Counted from the stretch's first letter, positions 1-14,454 are shown. The stretch is DNA of 64,000 bases from Numida meleagris (GCF_002078875.1 NC_034413.1:64706252-64770251); one strand, 5' to 3'. The notes: generated by a model not told the origin, from the letters alone. Numbers and translations: made by a program.

Positions 1-3000
1 CAGAACATTATAACAACAGGGTATTTATTTAATTTAGCACAGACTACTTTTTGAGCAACAAATGATAATTTCCTGCTGATTCTTGTTTACTATGACTTAT
101 CCATGGGAATTATGCTCTAAATAGCCAAAGTCCATAGGATGTCAAAATCTGGAGCTTGGACTGGAATGTACACAAATCTTACTAATTAATGAGGCCTGGG
201 AAAATAAATAGGATAGAGAAAATACATTTGGGCTCTGGATTCAGCATGAGAACAGACTCACCATTCAGATTCAAAGCCAAATCAGAGCAAGCATTCAAAT
301 ATGCACAGAATGAGGCTCCCAGCAGCAGTTATAGGAACACTCCTTCCCTAAGGGACAAAAATCTCCTGATGTCTCCTTCAATTCTAACCAACTCAGAGCA
401 ACTCCCTTGGTTTTTTGTTTCTTTACTCATCTAGCTTTAGACACCCAGAGACTGATACCCCAACCCCGCAAATTATCACTGTACTTGTAAGGTGATTGGG
501 CTCTTTTTGGAAGAACAGCACCAAGAAAAAGGGACACCATGGTAGCTGTCTGCGCATCAGTGAGCACCATGCTATGTTTGGAAGTAGGTACATGGTAAGG
601 TCTAGCCATAAGCAGATCTCTGCTGCTTGAGCTCTTTTTCCATGCGAGTGGTAGAGCAGAGCACACTGCCCACTTGCAGCAATGAAAACTGTCAAAGGCG
701 CAAACCTGGTGTCTTGCCTCAGCTTCATCTCAAACTGTATTTTGTCCACCTCCATAAGTACTTCCACGGATTACAACATTTTGGCACATCTGCCAAGCTA
801 CACAATACCGGAGATCTTACATTCGTTACAGACTGGGCTTTGTTTGCAAAAGAAACGATTCCTCCTTCAGTAAAAGCCAGAACAAAGGGTAACAGCTGAT
901 GTTACTGACTGTCCTACTAGCCCTTCATGACTCTTCTCTGCAGAACGGGCTGAAAATCTCTGTTTTTTAAATAACCATAAAAAAAAACCAACATACTAAC
1001 TGTATGGTTTTAGTGTAAAGGAATGTACTTGGGGGCTCTGAGCATTACTCCCAGCAGATAGTAAGCACTCTATGTTCACACTTCTCCCATAATTTACCTT
1101 CCTGCATTTTTGCTTCTGCTCTGCCAGAGAACTCACAGTTCTGTATCAACTTTCAGCTACAGGTTTTCTTTCCCAGCTTCTCCCATTCCCAAAATGTGAG
1201 GGATATTTCTTTCCTTTGCTCTTCCACATGAAGCTTTTGCTTGAGGAAAGGCACTGTCTTTTTAAATCCTGAGGATGCATGAAATATCCTCTCTAGATTG
1301 AATCTCTGGTGGGAAATCCATAGTTGCATTCCCTTCTGTATCAGCACCAGGAAAAGTAGGAACACGATGTCACCAGCAGCAGCACAGAGCAGACACAGCC
1401 TGTGTCAGACACTTGCCACAAGTGGGTCAAATTCAACACAGGAGCTCACAACAAACGTGAAGCAACATGAAGATTTGTAGAGTATCTTGGAGTTTTTTCC
1501 TTGAATCATGTGAAATAAAGGCCTCAAGAATAAGTTTTAAAGATCACTTTCAAGATTTCAAAAATATTTTCATTTGAATTAATCAGTGTCTGCTCTTCCC
1601 CATGCACATTTCCATTGTTGCATCTTTCTGTTTTAATATTCTTCCTGATCATTCTTGGAAGTGGGTTGTTTGAATTGCATCACAAAATTGTTTGTAGAAA
1701 AAATACCATTGGTCTGTTACTACATACACTAATGTCAGTTCCTTTTAGTGGTTGGATTCCTAGCCCCATTTTTCCTTTCTGGAAAACTATATTCAGTTGG
1801 GAATCCTTTCCACATGCAGAATTCCCTCCTGGATTAACGAGGCTGATGTCACCACTGTGCAATTCTGGGTTAAGCCGCAGTAACTCCCCTGATCTCAATA
1901 AAGCTGTAACAGCAGAAAACTGAAGGAACGCAACAGTGAGTCACACCCAGGCAGCTCTAGATGAGGAAGGCTTCTGGATGTGTCCAAAGAGTAATCAACG
2001 AATGCTTCTCATTTTTACCAAGCACTGGTGCAATACGCTGCAAAACATTCACTCAATACGCTGAAGCATACTCAGAAAACTTGAACGAAACAAAAAACCA
2101 AATAGCCGATCTCAATGTTAGTGATCTACACACAATAGTGATCTGAAGTTATTTGAGACACCAAAGGTTATCATGTTATAAGGCAGCAAAATTTATTAAA
2201 TGATCCTGATTCCATGAAGTCACATCTTATTAAGCCTTAGTAAAACAGTGTCACATGATTTTCTTCTCAGATTGATGCCTGTGTTACAGCACCATGGAAC
2301 AAGCTCCTATTTTTTACTTTATTTTTTAATCAAGCAACAAGGTTGGAATCTGGGCCTAGGAACAAGGCAGGAATTCAGTTTTGTGCCCCACATTTGCAGA
2401 ACCAGGTGATGTAGATTGCACTTTTGCGTACATATATGCTAGATTTCCCTCTTCCCATAACCAGCTCCCTTTCCTACAAAGATTCACGCAGAGGGACAGA
2501 TAACAAAGAAGATGGCAGGGAACTTCCCAGCTTTAGTAGCAACAAACATCAAATTCAACATGCATTGCACAGTTCTATTTAAAGCACTGGTAAATGAGCC
2601 AACAAACTACTGTCCATGAGCATTACATCACATGTTGCCATGTTTCTCTGAGGGTATATAAAGCTGTAGTATGTTCACTAATAAATTGCATGGTATGTTC
2701 AGGCCATATGGCACACCGGAATGGTACAGTACAATACTCTATTTGTGGGGGAAAATAACAATCAATATCTGACACATATATATCACATGTGTATTAAATA
2801 TATCCCAAGGAGACTAAATGTTAAAACAAACAGTAAATATTTTATTGCTCCTTCTCTTGTGTGCTCATTACCATTTAGTTTCTCTTATTTGTCTATAAAA
2901 TCATTTGTACTAATAACCAAAATTGCCAACATATTTTCTTATTTTCTTCTCTGTCCTAATTTCACTGCTGTTGTGGGAACAGAGGAAAGGTGATTGGCTA

Positions 3001-4464
3001 TCTTTATTTGTTTCAAAAGCTCCAGCTGCTGACTAATTACCCTTCAGAAGAGCAAAAATGGCTGTTTCCCATATCTCCATTTTCTTATTTCCAAATATGA
3101 AACTACAGGAATCCATGGCAGTTAATATGTCAGGTTTTATTTACATAGTTCTTCAGTTATTATGGAAAGCAGCAAATCTGCCCAACCTTTTGGATTAAGA
3201 AATGATTTTGTTGAAAGATAAAATACTAGGGAAGGGGTTAATGTATGCAAATAAATTTAAACAAACACATAAAAAAAGCAGAACCCTGGGACTACCTCTG
3301 TGCATTATGGCAAATGAAGCGATAATCTCATAATACCCTTTGACAACGAGGTCTCTCCATTAGCTAATAGCTGGTTTTAAACACTGTCTTATAATAATTC
3401 TACCGACTAAACAAACATTTTTAAATGAACAGACACATGCCTAATCACTCTGATTTAAAAAGTAGAAAATGTACAACATTATGTTGCACTAAAAGGCCTT
3501 GATTATTTTTCTGCATTACATTTTGAACAGCATAAGCCTGTGTGCAACTGCAGCAGCCCATGATAAAAATATCCCCTGGAGTTAAACCGGCTTTGAGTTA
3601 TCCACACAGCTTTCCCTCTTGGAGCTGTACCTGCATGAGCTGCCGTGCTGGGAGCACTGACCTACCTGTAACCATTGAAGAAATGGTAAGCCATGCAGGT
3701 CATTGTACAGGCGTGGATTGCATGGGCTCCTGCAGCCACTCATTCTGAGTATGAAAGTCCTGGGTGAACTCAAACAGAAAAGCAAGATCGCCCTTTTCTC
3801 TACAGACTGAGCACTGCCACTCTTCTGCTTCTTGTCCATATTTAACTAGTTTGTCAAGTTGGATTATATTGCCTGTCCTAAAACCTATTCCATTAATTCC
3901 AGCTAAGTGGGTGTGCTTCCAATGCAGCCTCTTAGGCAAATATTGATACCTTATCAAAACCATTTGTTTGACCTGAAAGATACACACATTTCTTCCTGAG
4001 TGCATCATATATGGGCGATATGGTTGCCCAAGCAATGCACCAAAGAGAAACTAACAGCAATGATTTCAGTGTTCCATAGCAACAAGCACATAAAACAAGG
4101 ACCTAGTTGGTTTTGCAGCATTTCTTCATGCAACAGGGCCAGTATGACTTTTTTTTTTTCCTAGTTATGTACATCTATTTGCAGGATAAGTGTGTCTCTC
4201 CAGAACAGGCAATTTGCCAATGCAATTCTCAACTGAACAAAATTCTTCTCTCCAAATTTAAAGGCACTAATAATATCAAGCAGCAAAAACGATGCAAAAT
4301 CCATATGGTTCTTCAAGCTACAGTAGTTAACACTAAAAAGTCAATTATCACCATTCTACAGCAGCACATTCTCTCAGGAGGTAGAATTTTTTAAAGAAAT
4401 GTTACAATGTGTCATTTATTTGCTGGGGGGAAAATGCTGACTTTCAGCAACAAAATGCTTATTC
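1..4464. other. Noncoding, no gene seen
   Basis: AT-rich unique-looking sequence with T and A runs. Two overlapping minus-strand frames at 423-767 (114 and 79 codons) lack a splice acceptor and resemble no protein I know. No CpG island or young repeat. Confidence 0.6.
3245..3252 (+). promoter_or_regulatory. Octamer motif ATGCAAAT
   Basis: A perfect ATGCAAAT octamer, the POU-domain factor site, in an AT-rich stretch that also contains several ATAAA runs. One 8-mer is expected about once per 65 kb per strand, so it is only suggestive without conservation data. Confidence 0.2.
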
Positions 4465-4486
4465 AAAAAAAAAAAAAAAAAAAAAA
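4465..4486 (+). repeat. Poly(A) tract, 22 A
   Basis: An uninterrupted run of 22 A followed by GAAAGAGGATGGGATGGGAT. No retroposed gene or SINE body is recognisable upstream, so it is listed as a simple repeat. Confidence 0.95.
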
Positions 4487-6929
4487 GAAAGAGGATGGGA
4501 TGGGATGCAAAAAGACTAAATGATATGTAAAAATATTCTGCATGCATCTCTTTGTCCCTGACCTCCTGTAAGCTTTGTCACACACACATACAAAAAAGCT
4601 GTATCTGGAGCAAAAGTCTCAGTCCAACCAAACTGTGAGAAATGGGATTCACATGGCATGCAAGGAGCTGTGAGGGCACAAGAAGGGGCACCTCACCTAG
4701 TCACATTCCTCAGTTCCATTTCTGTTAAGTCTGTGGCTGCTGGAAAATTTCCATGTCTTTGATAATAGTGAACGTTTACATCTCTATAAAGTTATCCAAG
4801 CTTTTCTAGTCCTTATTAATGACTAAGTCAGGTCTGAAAATTCCTGCCTGCATGTTGATGTACGTATTTTGCTCTGGCAGGAAGTGATGAAAGGTCAAAG
4901 CCATTAGCACAGAGCCTGGCTGTGAGACACTGAGGTGCTGGAAGCCATCCACCCCCTTCTCAGGGCTGACCTGGGCTGGGCTGCACCACCGCCTCCACCC
5001 CTGTGCCTCTGCCAGGGAAGAGACCCCTGTGACCAAAAACATTGCAGGATGGCTCAGTGTTGGTGTACAGGGTCTTGATGTGGTTTCAAAATAAAATTAA
5101 CAGAAGCTCACACACATGGCCATGAACCTTCACATTCGTTATCGCTCAGTGAAATCATGTGTACAACACAGATGGTTGTATGAGATACAAAGAGAATTCT
5201 TAACCCACATGCAGTCTCTTGAGCAACTTAACTCCTCTTGCATTCCCTGCTGCTTCTCTGAAACCCACAGACTACTGAAATAGATACTGAGCCTCAAACA
5301 GTCAAGAGCTATTTTATAGTTCTAAAGCCAAACCATGCACAATTGTCCCTGAAACTAGTGGAACAAATGCTACGCTTTTCAGCATGATATTTTTGTCTTT
5401 GATAAATATTAACTGACATGCAATACTAATCACAAAAGCAACTGACCCATATTTCGTAACTAGTGGAGCTATGAGATGGGAAAGTTTTCTGTCACTGCCA
5501 TTAGAAGCATTCAGCTGCTGGGGCTGTGAGTCAGAGCCCCTCGAAGACCGCAGAGCCCAGAATCACTGCTTGCAGCAGCAGCAGGAGGAAATGCACTGGG
5601 GATCACTTGACAGAAGATTTTCCTGTAGTTCTTCACACTTTCTAATTTGTTAATGAAAAATGGAGAGTTTGCAGTTGTGCCAGGTTAAATGTTATTTTTC
5701 ACTGTGAAGCATCTCACCTTGCTACCGGGACTGCAATACAGCGCACATCACTTTGCCATGAAGCCATCTTTGGAGTAATTGAATTGCTAGTTTCAAAAAA
5801 CTATCACAGAATGTAACTGGTGAAAATTATCTCTAATTCCTAAAATCTTCAGATTTGAATAAGAATCTTTTGTAGTTCCTGTTTTTATAAAATATAAAAA
5901 AAAATTGCTTAACATTTGCTACACATCAGAAGTCTTTAGGAAATAACTACATTCTTGAGCCTACAATGTTTTTTACCGTGAAGGTGAAACGTTGCTCGTG
6001 TTTTCAGGTACTTTGTGCTCTTCTGCAAACAACTAACTTGATTCAACATTCACACACCAAAAGGGAGTGCAGAAAATATGAAGACACTCGAACTCTGCCT
6101 AATATCGTAAGCAATATAAAATACCTCAGAAGAATGTGGCGCAGGAGAATCTTTGTTTACTTAATGCAATTCTGCCTGCTTATTTACTTTATTCTGAAAG
6201 TACTGTGTGAGCTTCCGCAGCCAAGCCATTTGGGTTACCAGCATGAGCAGCTTTCCATGCCTGCTGCCACCTGAAGTCTCCCCTGAGAATATTCAAAGCC
6301 GAAGACCAAAATTTCACACAGAGTAGAATTAGTCCTTTAATAAGTGAGTCCGTGGACAAGTTCAGCCTAGTATAAAGCAGTGGTCACATGGCTTTTGGCA
6401 GCTGTCTCAAAAATTTGGCTTTACTACAGCATCCACATCAAGGAGTTGCATGTTGTTTCAAACACAAATCCCCATTTTTGCATTCTTAAGAATATTTTAA
6501 GTGAAATGGGCATCTTGAAGACTATTATTAAGTTGCTAGATGTTCTGCGTTCTTTAGGGAACATAAGTAAATTCTTATCATCAGATCTCACTGAAGAGCA
6601 TTCATCCTTTTCTTGAAACCTATGTACACTTGTGTGATGGTTTTGCAATTGCATAGAAGCAAATCTTTTCTGGTACAAACTGAAACAAATTTAATTCACG
6701 GGTTCACTTATGTATCTTAGACATACCAACTGAAGTCTTACGGTCTTCCTGTCTTATGAGTGATGAACTTATTCTGTCCAACTCCCATTGCCCCCAGTGA
6801 AAATTTGTCCAAAATGAAATGGAAAAAAAAGATTATGTTCTATGTTTGGAAGAAAAATGAACTGTCTTGGTAGCTGCCACAATTGTGTGCCAGAAATTGT
6901 TGTGTGGGATTTTAAAAGGTGCTTACTTT
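4487..6929. other. Noncoding, one GC-richer patch
   Basis: A locally GC-rich patch at about 4910-5040 (GCTGACCTGGGCTGGGCTGC) stands out from its surroundings but holds only a 78-codon minus-strand frame without splice context. The rest is unique-looking; frames of 60-102 codons are consistent with chance. Confidence 0.55.
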
Positions 6930-6995
6930 TGGCCTCTGTTCCCAGTGAAATCAGTCAGTGATTAAACTTCCACTGACCTCAGCGGGAACAGATTT
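6930..6995. repeat. Ancient palindromic amniote repeat copy
   Basis: TGTTCCCAGTGAAATCAGT (6937-6955) and ACTGACCTCAGCGGGAACA (6972-6990) form an imperfect inverted repeat, matching at 15 of 19 positions around a 16-bp centre. The arms carry the 'cccattgacttcagtggga' signature of an old repeat widespread in turtles and birds. The family name is not certain; a MITE-like DNA element or LINE tail is possible. Confidence 0.5.
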
Positions 6996-9900
6996 AAACT
7001 AACATTAAGCATTTTAAAATTCAACCATGCAGGTTTTATGTATTGCACAACATACCTTTATGAGCACTGTTATAAACATTTTTCAATCAAATCTATTGGC
7101 AATGAATCTTTTGCAGTAGATGCTGGGAGAAGCTGAATAAGTGCCTTCAATGTAACTTAAATAAATTGCTTATAATGCCACAGGCTAAATAAGAAGAGCC
7201 AATTTTTGATAAGCTCATAATGTTTTTCTTTGTCTTAGAACGTACTCATTAAACCTTGAATAGCATACATCACACAGCATTCAACATAACTGCAGTCCTA
7301 ACACTGCCATGTGAGGCCCATCACACAACAAACTGAACATGACTTTTTCATGAGAAACAATAAAAAATGTTCATTAATTATTAAAGTTTTCTTTCCAGTA
7401 TGTCTGGTTGAAAAAAACATATAAATGAAAATCAAATATCTCTTTCCACATGTCACTTACGCGCACACTAAATACTCTAGATTTCTGACATTAGGCTCAG
7501 TCACCCTAATACCTTGTTTAGAGCACTGTCAGGCATCTGTATTTCACTATTTTAAACAAAAAGGAATTCAGGACCCTCACTGCAGTTATATATATAACTA
7601 TGGCCTTGGGCTAAAAAGTAAATACCTGCCTTTCACAAAACGCAGAAGGGAGTCTGGCTTTTCTGGAAATAAAACTGTCCTTTTGCCACATTCTTCATGT
7701 TGATCTCTTCAGAATGAGTCAATTAGTGAAAAGAATATCATAAAATACTAAATATTTTCTAATGCAGTAACGTCAATAACCGTGAGGCACACACAGTTTG
7801 GCAAAGGTGTTCAGTCCTGCAATTCAGCAGTTCTCTGAAGAAATGGGAACTCCAGGTTGCTTCCAGAGACGTGAAGTTCATTCTGCTGTAGAAGGACATT
7901 TTGCTACAATGAGGTCACTAAGCTTTTTTTAAACTAACCAAGAAAACTGCTTTCCTCCCCAGCCAGCTTCTCTACAGAGCATTACCATTCCAAACTTCTG
8001 CTGCCTTCTGCCCCCATAATACACCTGAGCAAAAGACATGTAACTGGCTATTACCTTTCTCCCACTCCAACTCATTTCTCCCTCTTTCCCTAGAGTAGTC
8101 CCAGTAAGGCTTATAAAAGTTTAACTTCTTTTAGCTTCACCCTACACCCAGAATCAGTTCTGTGGTGGATAGGAGATGAACATGCCACTCAGGAGTCAAA
8201 AACACAGTCTCCCAAAGCATCTATATACTCAAAGGATGGAAAAATCTAACATCCAGATATCAGCCAGCCAAACTTAGCTTAATGTGAGGTTGAAAGAGAG
8301 CACAGCCCAAGGAAGGATGGCTACAGGCCATAAATGCAAATAGCTGTGTGATTAACAACATGTTATACCCATAAAATTTAAATCAAATGTTGGTCAGCTG
8401 AAGGTCATTAACTAAAGAAGGCTCTGAGTTCTCCTTCCCTCTGCTCTGAAAGGCCAATACCACGGGGAGTTACACTGAGCTGAGAGGAAAACATACAGAT
8501 TTAAGAGGTTTTGTTTCTAAAAAGAAAATGGATTTGCTGATTATTATGGTAAGCCTAATCTGTGCAAGAAAAGAAGTAATATATCTTAAATCACCAGGAA
8601 CAGTAACAAAAAAATCCTTGCTGATTTGAGTGACTCTTGTCAATAAGTATCACTTATGTAGCACTTAAAAAGAATACTCACAACAAAAGGCCAAATTAGA
8701 TTGCTCTGGATGTCTTGCCAGCTTTTGTTAGAGTTCAAGAAATGTGAAAATGCTTACCATCAAATGGCCGCCTGCTGGTTGCTAGCAGTCACCTTGTATG
8801 AGAGCAAGAAGGGATTTTAATGTTTCTGTAAGATCTTAACTGAGAAATCCTCAAAGCAGCAGAGGAGGCTTTGGAGTCTTGAGTGCAGGTACCATCAACT
8901 GTGCACCCCATCAGGCCACTCTAGTATGAAATAACTTCTGAATAAATTGCATAATTGGATCTCCTGAATGGATCAATCTGCTTGCTGGCAGTATAAATGC
9001 TACTTTTTTTATCTCCACTACTGGGGCTGAGCAGAAATTTGGTGGATTTAAACAAAAGGGAAGAAAAGATTTGTAATCCAGATGAAAACATCTATGACAA
9101 AAGCATGTCTTCTGTCACAATGGTAAGATAAAAGATTTCATGAATTTCATGAATTCATTTAAAAATTAGAATCTACTGAAATGAACTCAGGTAAGTTTAC
9201 CCTTTTGAGCAGTTCCACATCACCAGGGAAGCTAGCGAAAATGAAATGCTGATGTGCCCCTGAATAGATGGCAGACAAATTAACGCCTTTGTAAGGTTTT
9301 TGAGCTTGTGACTCTTTTGAACTTGGAATTGTTTGATCCATGCAATGTCAAGGGATTAATTTTCCGTAGCAGCATCTAAACAATAGAAAAAATCAGTATG
9401 ATCTGGCCAGCTGAGAAGTCGGTATTACACCTGGCCTTGTATACCATGGCAGAGCATTTGAAAATGATCCAAAGAGCAATGAGCCTCTAAATTAAAGTTG
9501 TCAAACAGTATATTCACATAAACACTGATTCAAGCATGTTTACAGTGGTTTCAATTTATGAACATATTACTATTGCATTATCTTCCTTGGCTTCTTTGTA
9601 AAGTTAAAAGGAAAACCATAATTCTGGTCTTTGTCTGGGAAGTTTTTCAGATGCTGACTTTATTTATTTGTTTATTGCCAAATAGAAGCCTTAAGGAAGT
9701 GTAAAGTATCTGTTGTGACACACCGTACTTTCTTACTAGATCAAATCTATGTCTCTGTAGACAGCAGATAATAGCACAAAAGGGGAAATGCGAGATGAAC
9801 TCACACTAGAATTAGAAAAAGAAAGGATTTAAAGCTGAAGGATTTGAGGGAAAACATCCATTATGATACACTTCACATTCACCATTAGGCTGCCGCTGGG

Positions 9901-12688
9901 AGGAAGAGAATCAAGAAGCTGTAAACCAGGCTTTAAAATGGGCTTCCAGGGACTTGAGTCAGGAACCAGCAGACTTACATTAGACAGACTTTTGACGGGT
10001 CTCTAAGTTAGGATACTCTATACATAAAAATAAATTTGACTCTCACTGGCAGACTATTGTTCCTACTACAGTGTATTTTGCAACCAGTCAGAATTTTTAG
10101 AAGACTTTGAAATGTAACCATTTTCTAAAAGTACAGTGAGCATCCCGTGCAGATCAAGCATTATTTCTGACCTAGAGTCCACGAGGGACAGCGGCCTTCT
10201 CTCCTAAGGCCCACAGCTGTCTCTTCCAGGAGGATGGGATGCTTCAGGACTCCAGGACGCAGCAAACTCAAAGCAATCCATGTAGAAAGCAAAAGGATTG
10301 AGCTAAATGAGGCACATGTGATAAATTTCAAATATTTCTTTACAGTCTCCTGTCTTGTAAATTAGTTTAATCTTTTTGAGAGGGGGGCATGGTAATGTTG
10401 ATTACTGCATTTCCTCATTCTGACTTTGCAGATAGAGTAGAAAACTGATGAATCCATTCCGCTCTGTTAAATTGGAACTCATTTTTCTCAGTTAGTTCAG
10501 CTTCTATTTTTCTTTTCCCTTTGGGGAAAAAACTCTGCTCTATTTTTTCAGTTCACCAGTGACCACCTGTGGTAGGACAGCTTCCAGCAGGTGAAGAAAT
10601 GAGTATTAGAATATTACCCTGTAAATCCAGATCCAGAGTAATGCAAAGTAAAGGACTGATTTGCAAATGATTAGAGACTGAGGGTTAGAGAAACTTTCAG
10701 GATGAAGTAGATTGCTTTACACAAAAAAGATCCTGGTTCAGGCTGTTTTACCATATTAGAATGGCCTTTTCCAGTGGGAGACAAAAGCAGAAGGAGGAGT
10801 TGAGCTCAGGGCAGTGGTTTCAAATGAGGCTGCATTCTCTTAATCTCTTATGCCAGAAGAAAATCCAGCAGAAGAGAGAGAAACCCATGGCAATGAAAAC
10901 CCATGCATTATAGCAGTATTGGTAAAGTGTATATTTATTTTGGGATGCTCCCAGCAAGCTTAATATGAACTGACTGAATTTAATAAAAGTAACATTTCAT
11001 TTCTTGTTGATCATTCTTGAATAGGCCTGAATTCATTGCTCTCTATGTTTCAGCCTAAGAATCTAATCAGAAACACAGACTTTTCCACTCAAATGTTTTT
11101 TTTTTTAAAATAATGTTTTTAGCAACACCCAAGTTAAGTAGCAGAACACAGACAAACAAGACCAAGATGGATAATACGAAGTATTCCCCAGTGGGTCCTA
11201 CCAATAACTCATAGATATGAGAGAGAACACAAGGTGCCTGAAGCAATGTGTTGATTCTCGCAGCACCCAGGTCTCAGGTAGGCAAGCCACAGAACTGTGT
11301 GGAGCATACGCCTACTTTTACTACAGGTCACTGAGCACCTACAAGATGGAATGGGGTTTAAAGAGAGAATGGAAATGGAGTAGAACACGTCAAGAGCAGA
11401 GAGAAGCCGGGATTTTGCTAACTGGCTGCCTTCTGGACTCTGACTTCCAGAAATCTTAAATTTGGGAGCATCCTTTGAGTTCAAGAAAGACATTCCAGCA
11501 CATTCAAAAGCTATCAGGATGGTAACAGAGGGTTCAAATAGGAGGATTTGGTCTTAAGTAAATTCTTCTCCTATTACTACAGCTGTGTCATGGCTTATGC
11601 CAACTGGCTCTTGAAGCTGTTCTACTGCCAAAATTTGCTGTCTCCAAAGTAACTGGGAGAAAGTCAACTTCCTGAGGATCTCAGCTGTAAGGGGCCTTCT
11701 ACAACAATGTAAGATGAGCCTGCAGAAGTGACAGGCAATCTCCATAGGAACAGTCATCTCAGAGACACAGAGTGAGAGATTACATATATTGGATAAACAG
11801 AGTTCATTTTTGTCTCCTGACTAACATTTAGGATCACATTCTCCACTGAGATAAATTAGAGCATCTTTAGCCATATGTTTGCAAAAATCTTGACATCACT
11901 GTGTAAACCATATTATTTGAGAAGATCAATCTGGTGTCTGCTTTCTATGACTTACAATTTGAGGGCCTCTAGGCCTACTGTTTTCAAGACACTTTCTTAA
12001 AAATCATACAGCAGGAAAGTTGGTCATACTTCATCTTCACACAAATTGAGACTGCATGTAGCGCCCCAAGCATGGGTTTGGGGAATTGAAGATAGACTGG
12101 GAACCAAGTACCATAAGGCAAGCAACAAAACCATGAGAGCTTGGGGCTGCAAAAACTGTCCAACTCCAGCTCCCATCAGTGGAACTTTGTGATTTTCTTC
12201 CAGCTGAGGATCCAGCCCTCAGTCTAAATATTGACTCAGTGTTTGGTCTCGTGGACTAAACAAGAAGTTTTGTAAAGCATTTCCCAACTCAGCTGAGTAT
12301 GCCCAAAAGCCTCCACTTCAACTTTCATGTGATCAAAGTTAAGAGTTCTATTTCACTTTGCTCCTGAATAGAGTCAAAAGATTTTCAGCTGCTTAAAGAT
12401 TTTATATATATATACTTGCTTCACACCTACAGTATACTAATTATTTGCTACAAATTCAAGAAAAAAGGAATTCCCAACCACATAGTTAATGCTGGAAAAA
12501 ATCCTTACGAACAATTTTTTTCCTCAAAAAATCTGATTCAGGAAAGAGAAATCAATCTTTACTGCTATGCCTATAGTGAAAATTATCTACCTACTGAGAG
12601 CTTTGTGTTTTACTTGGCCAACAAAGTACGTTCTATACTATCGTAGAAAAAAAGGCAAATTACAAGCATTTCAACTTTTATCACATTC
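6996..12688. other. Noncoding, no gene seen
   Basis: Unique-looking sequence with few repeats. Two fair acceptor-like sites (7239 and 10542, plus strand) are followed at once by stops or lack a donor. Confidence 0.6.
9135..9158 (+). repeat. 9-bp tandem duplication
   Basis: ATTTCATGA occurs at 9135-9143 and 9144-9152, followed by ATTCAT, a decayed third unit. Confidence 0.7.
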
Positions 12689-12722
12689 TATTATATATTA
12701 TTATATATAATAATATATAATA
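12689..12722. repeat. Perfect 34-bp AT palindrome
   Basis: Positions 12689-12722 equal their own reverse complement at every base (arms begin TATTATATATTATTATA). The palindrome has no spacer, so it could extrude as a cruciform. AT-rich microsatellite-like sequence continues to about 12740. Confidence 0.95.
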
Positions 12723-14454
12723 CTAATATTATTATATTAACAACATTTGAATGGTTTAAACTTTAAAGAATTTTTTCTGTAACCAAGCAAAAGACATCAA
12801 ATTTCATTATCTGCATAAGATCTGTAAGATTAATATTATCCCAGGACCACCAGCACAGGAGCCTACACATTTTTCCTCAAAAATCACAAGTTTTCAATTC
12901 ATTTGCATCTCTGTGACTACTCAAAATCCAAATTTTTTTGGTACCTGTTCTCTCTTGAGCCTCATTCTGCATTGTCAGCATACTGACTGTAATGCAAATT
13001 TTGTAAAAAAGAACAAATCATTATCTTGACCAACTGCCTCTGACGCTGAGTTAATTGGCTCTGAATTTCTGTTAACAGGTTTCCAGGCTGGACTTCGCTC
13101 TTTTAAAGGCTCTGTCAGTGGTACACTGCCGCATATACTGAAGTGGATCTTATGGTTCCATCCTCCGTTCTCCTCACACTTCAGTAACCAATGTAATCAA
13201 GACAGAAAGTATTGGCTAATTATTTTCATCCTTAAGGATTACTGGAAGATTATGAAAAGTAGACAGGTATTTTATCATTAGTTGTAATAGCACTGTCTCA
13301 CTCAAAACCATCAAAACCTCTTTCAGATCAAAATTCCTGATTGAGAATTTGCACTGTGCTACTTATCCTAACAAGTAGGGATAGCAGACTGGGATCACAA
13401 GTCCTCAAGGCTCAGAAATAAAATCACCTCCTTTGATATGTAATCATTTGTTGTGTCTGTTTCCCTCAGCTGCTTACCTCTGGCCTTAAGTGCTCCTGTG
13501 CACCAGCTTCCAGCCTCCATTTACAAACCAGTTGCCGCAGCACAGGGACAAAATCTACATTACCAGCAGCTTTGAGAGCAGTCAGCCATACCAGGAATTT
13601 TTTCCAATAGGATATAGAAATGCGTTTTGCTACTCACATTCTCAGCTTGCCACATCTGCCTCAGATGGGAACCTTCCTGTTCCCCTGCCAATGACAGCAG
13701 TGAGAGTGCACACCCATGCCTCATCCAACGCCCAGCTTCCTGACACAGCACAGTGGGCACTGCCAGGGGGGGATGTACTGGAGGACTTCCATCTCTGCTG
13801 AGGGAAGCTGCCTAAATACAAATTTATACCATGAAGAGGAGAAGAGCACTGTATCTGTTTTGAAAGGCTATCAAGGATTTCAATAAGGGGCAACAGGTGT
13901 ATTGCCTTGGATTCACTCATAAAGCTCCTGTACTACCATTCTGGGGAAATGAAGTTGTACTTCACACTCTCTGCTCTTTCTCATAGAGAAAAATGGAATT
14001 TATCTCTGATAACTCCTAACTGAAAATAAGGCATTATTATATATCCCAAGAAATACAATGAGATTATAGCTACTACAGATACTTCCCTCAGTTTCTTTTT
14101 GGAAAAACAGCAATTATCAGGACTTTCTGAGAGGTTTGTTAATCAAGACAGAATCTATGAATATGTAATAATTCTCATTATTTTCAGACACTGGAAAAAC
14201 AAGCCCATGCCTACACTTAACCCCCTAAACCAGGAGCAGCACACTCAGCAGACTCTAATTCAACTTCCCGAGTGTGTTCCCAGCCTCTAAATATGAAACA
14301 TGCTTTCTGTATTTCCTGTTAAATGATATAAAGCAGAAGTAACTATTTATTAGAGATTCAGACAAATGTTTTTATTTTGTATCTGTGCCCTTCTAATCCA
14401 CATAGTTTTCGGAGATGTGTTACTTCCTAACAAAAACATACAATGGCATCAGAC
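12723..14454. other. Mostly unique noncoding sequence
   Basis: Contains one ancient repeat piece at 13670. The 103-codon plus-strand frame at 13490-13801 is overlapped by two long minus-strand frames in a GC-richer patch, which points to low stop density rather than coding. Confidence 0.55.
13670..13712 (+). repeat. Ancient dispersed repeat copy (same as 16364)
   Basis: CCTGTTCCCCTGCCAATGAC followed by AGCAG (13676-13700) is nearly identical, apart from one inserted T, to 16364-16389. The match to the amniote 'gatcctgttcccattgaagtcaatggcag' signature suggests both are relics of one family. Confidence 0.45.

Noticed and set aside
423..767. Two overlapping minus-strand open frames (114 and 79 codons) that look protein-like
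   Set aside because: No polypyrimidine acceptor upstream, no recognisable family, and two frames open together suggest low stop density rather than coding.
4465..4486. Poly(A) run as the tail of a processed pseudogene
   Set aside because: The upstream sequence has no recognisable gene or SINE body, and target-site duplications were not seen.
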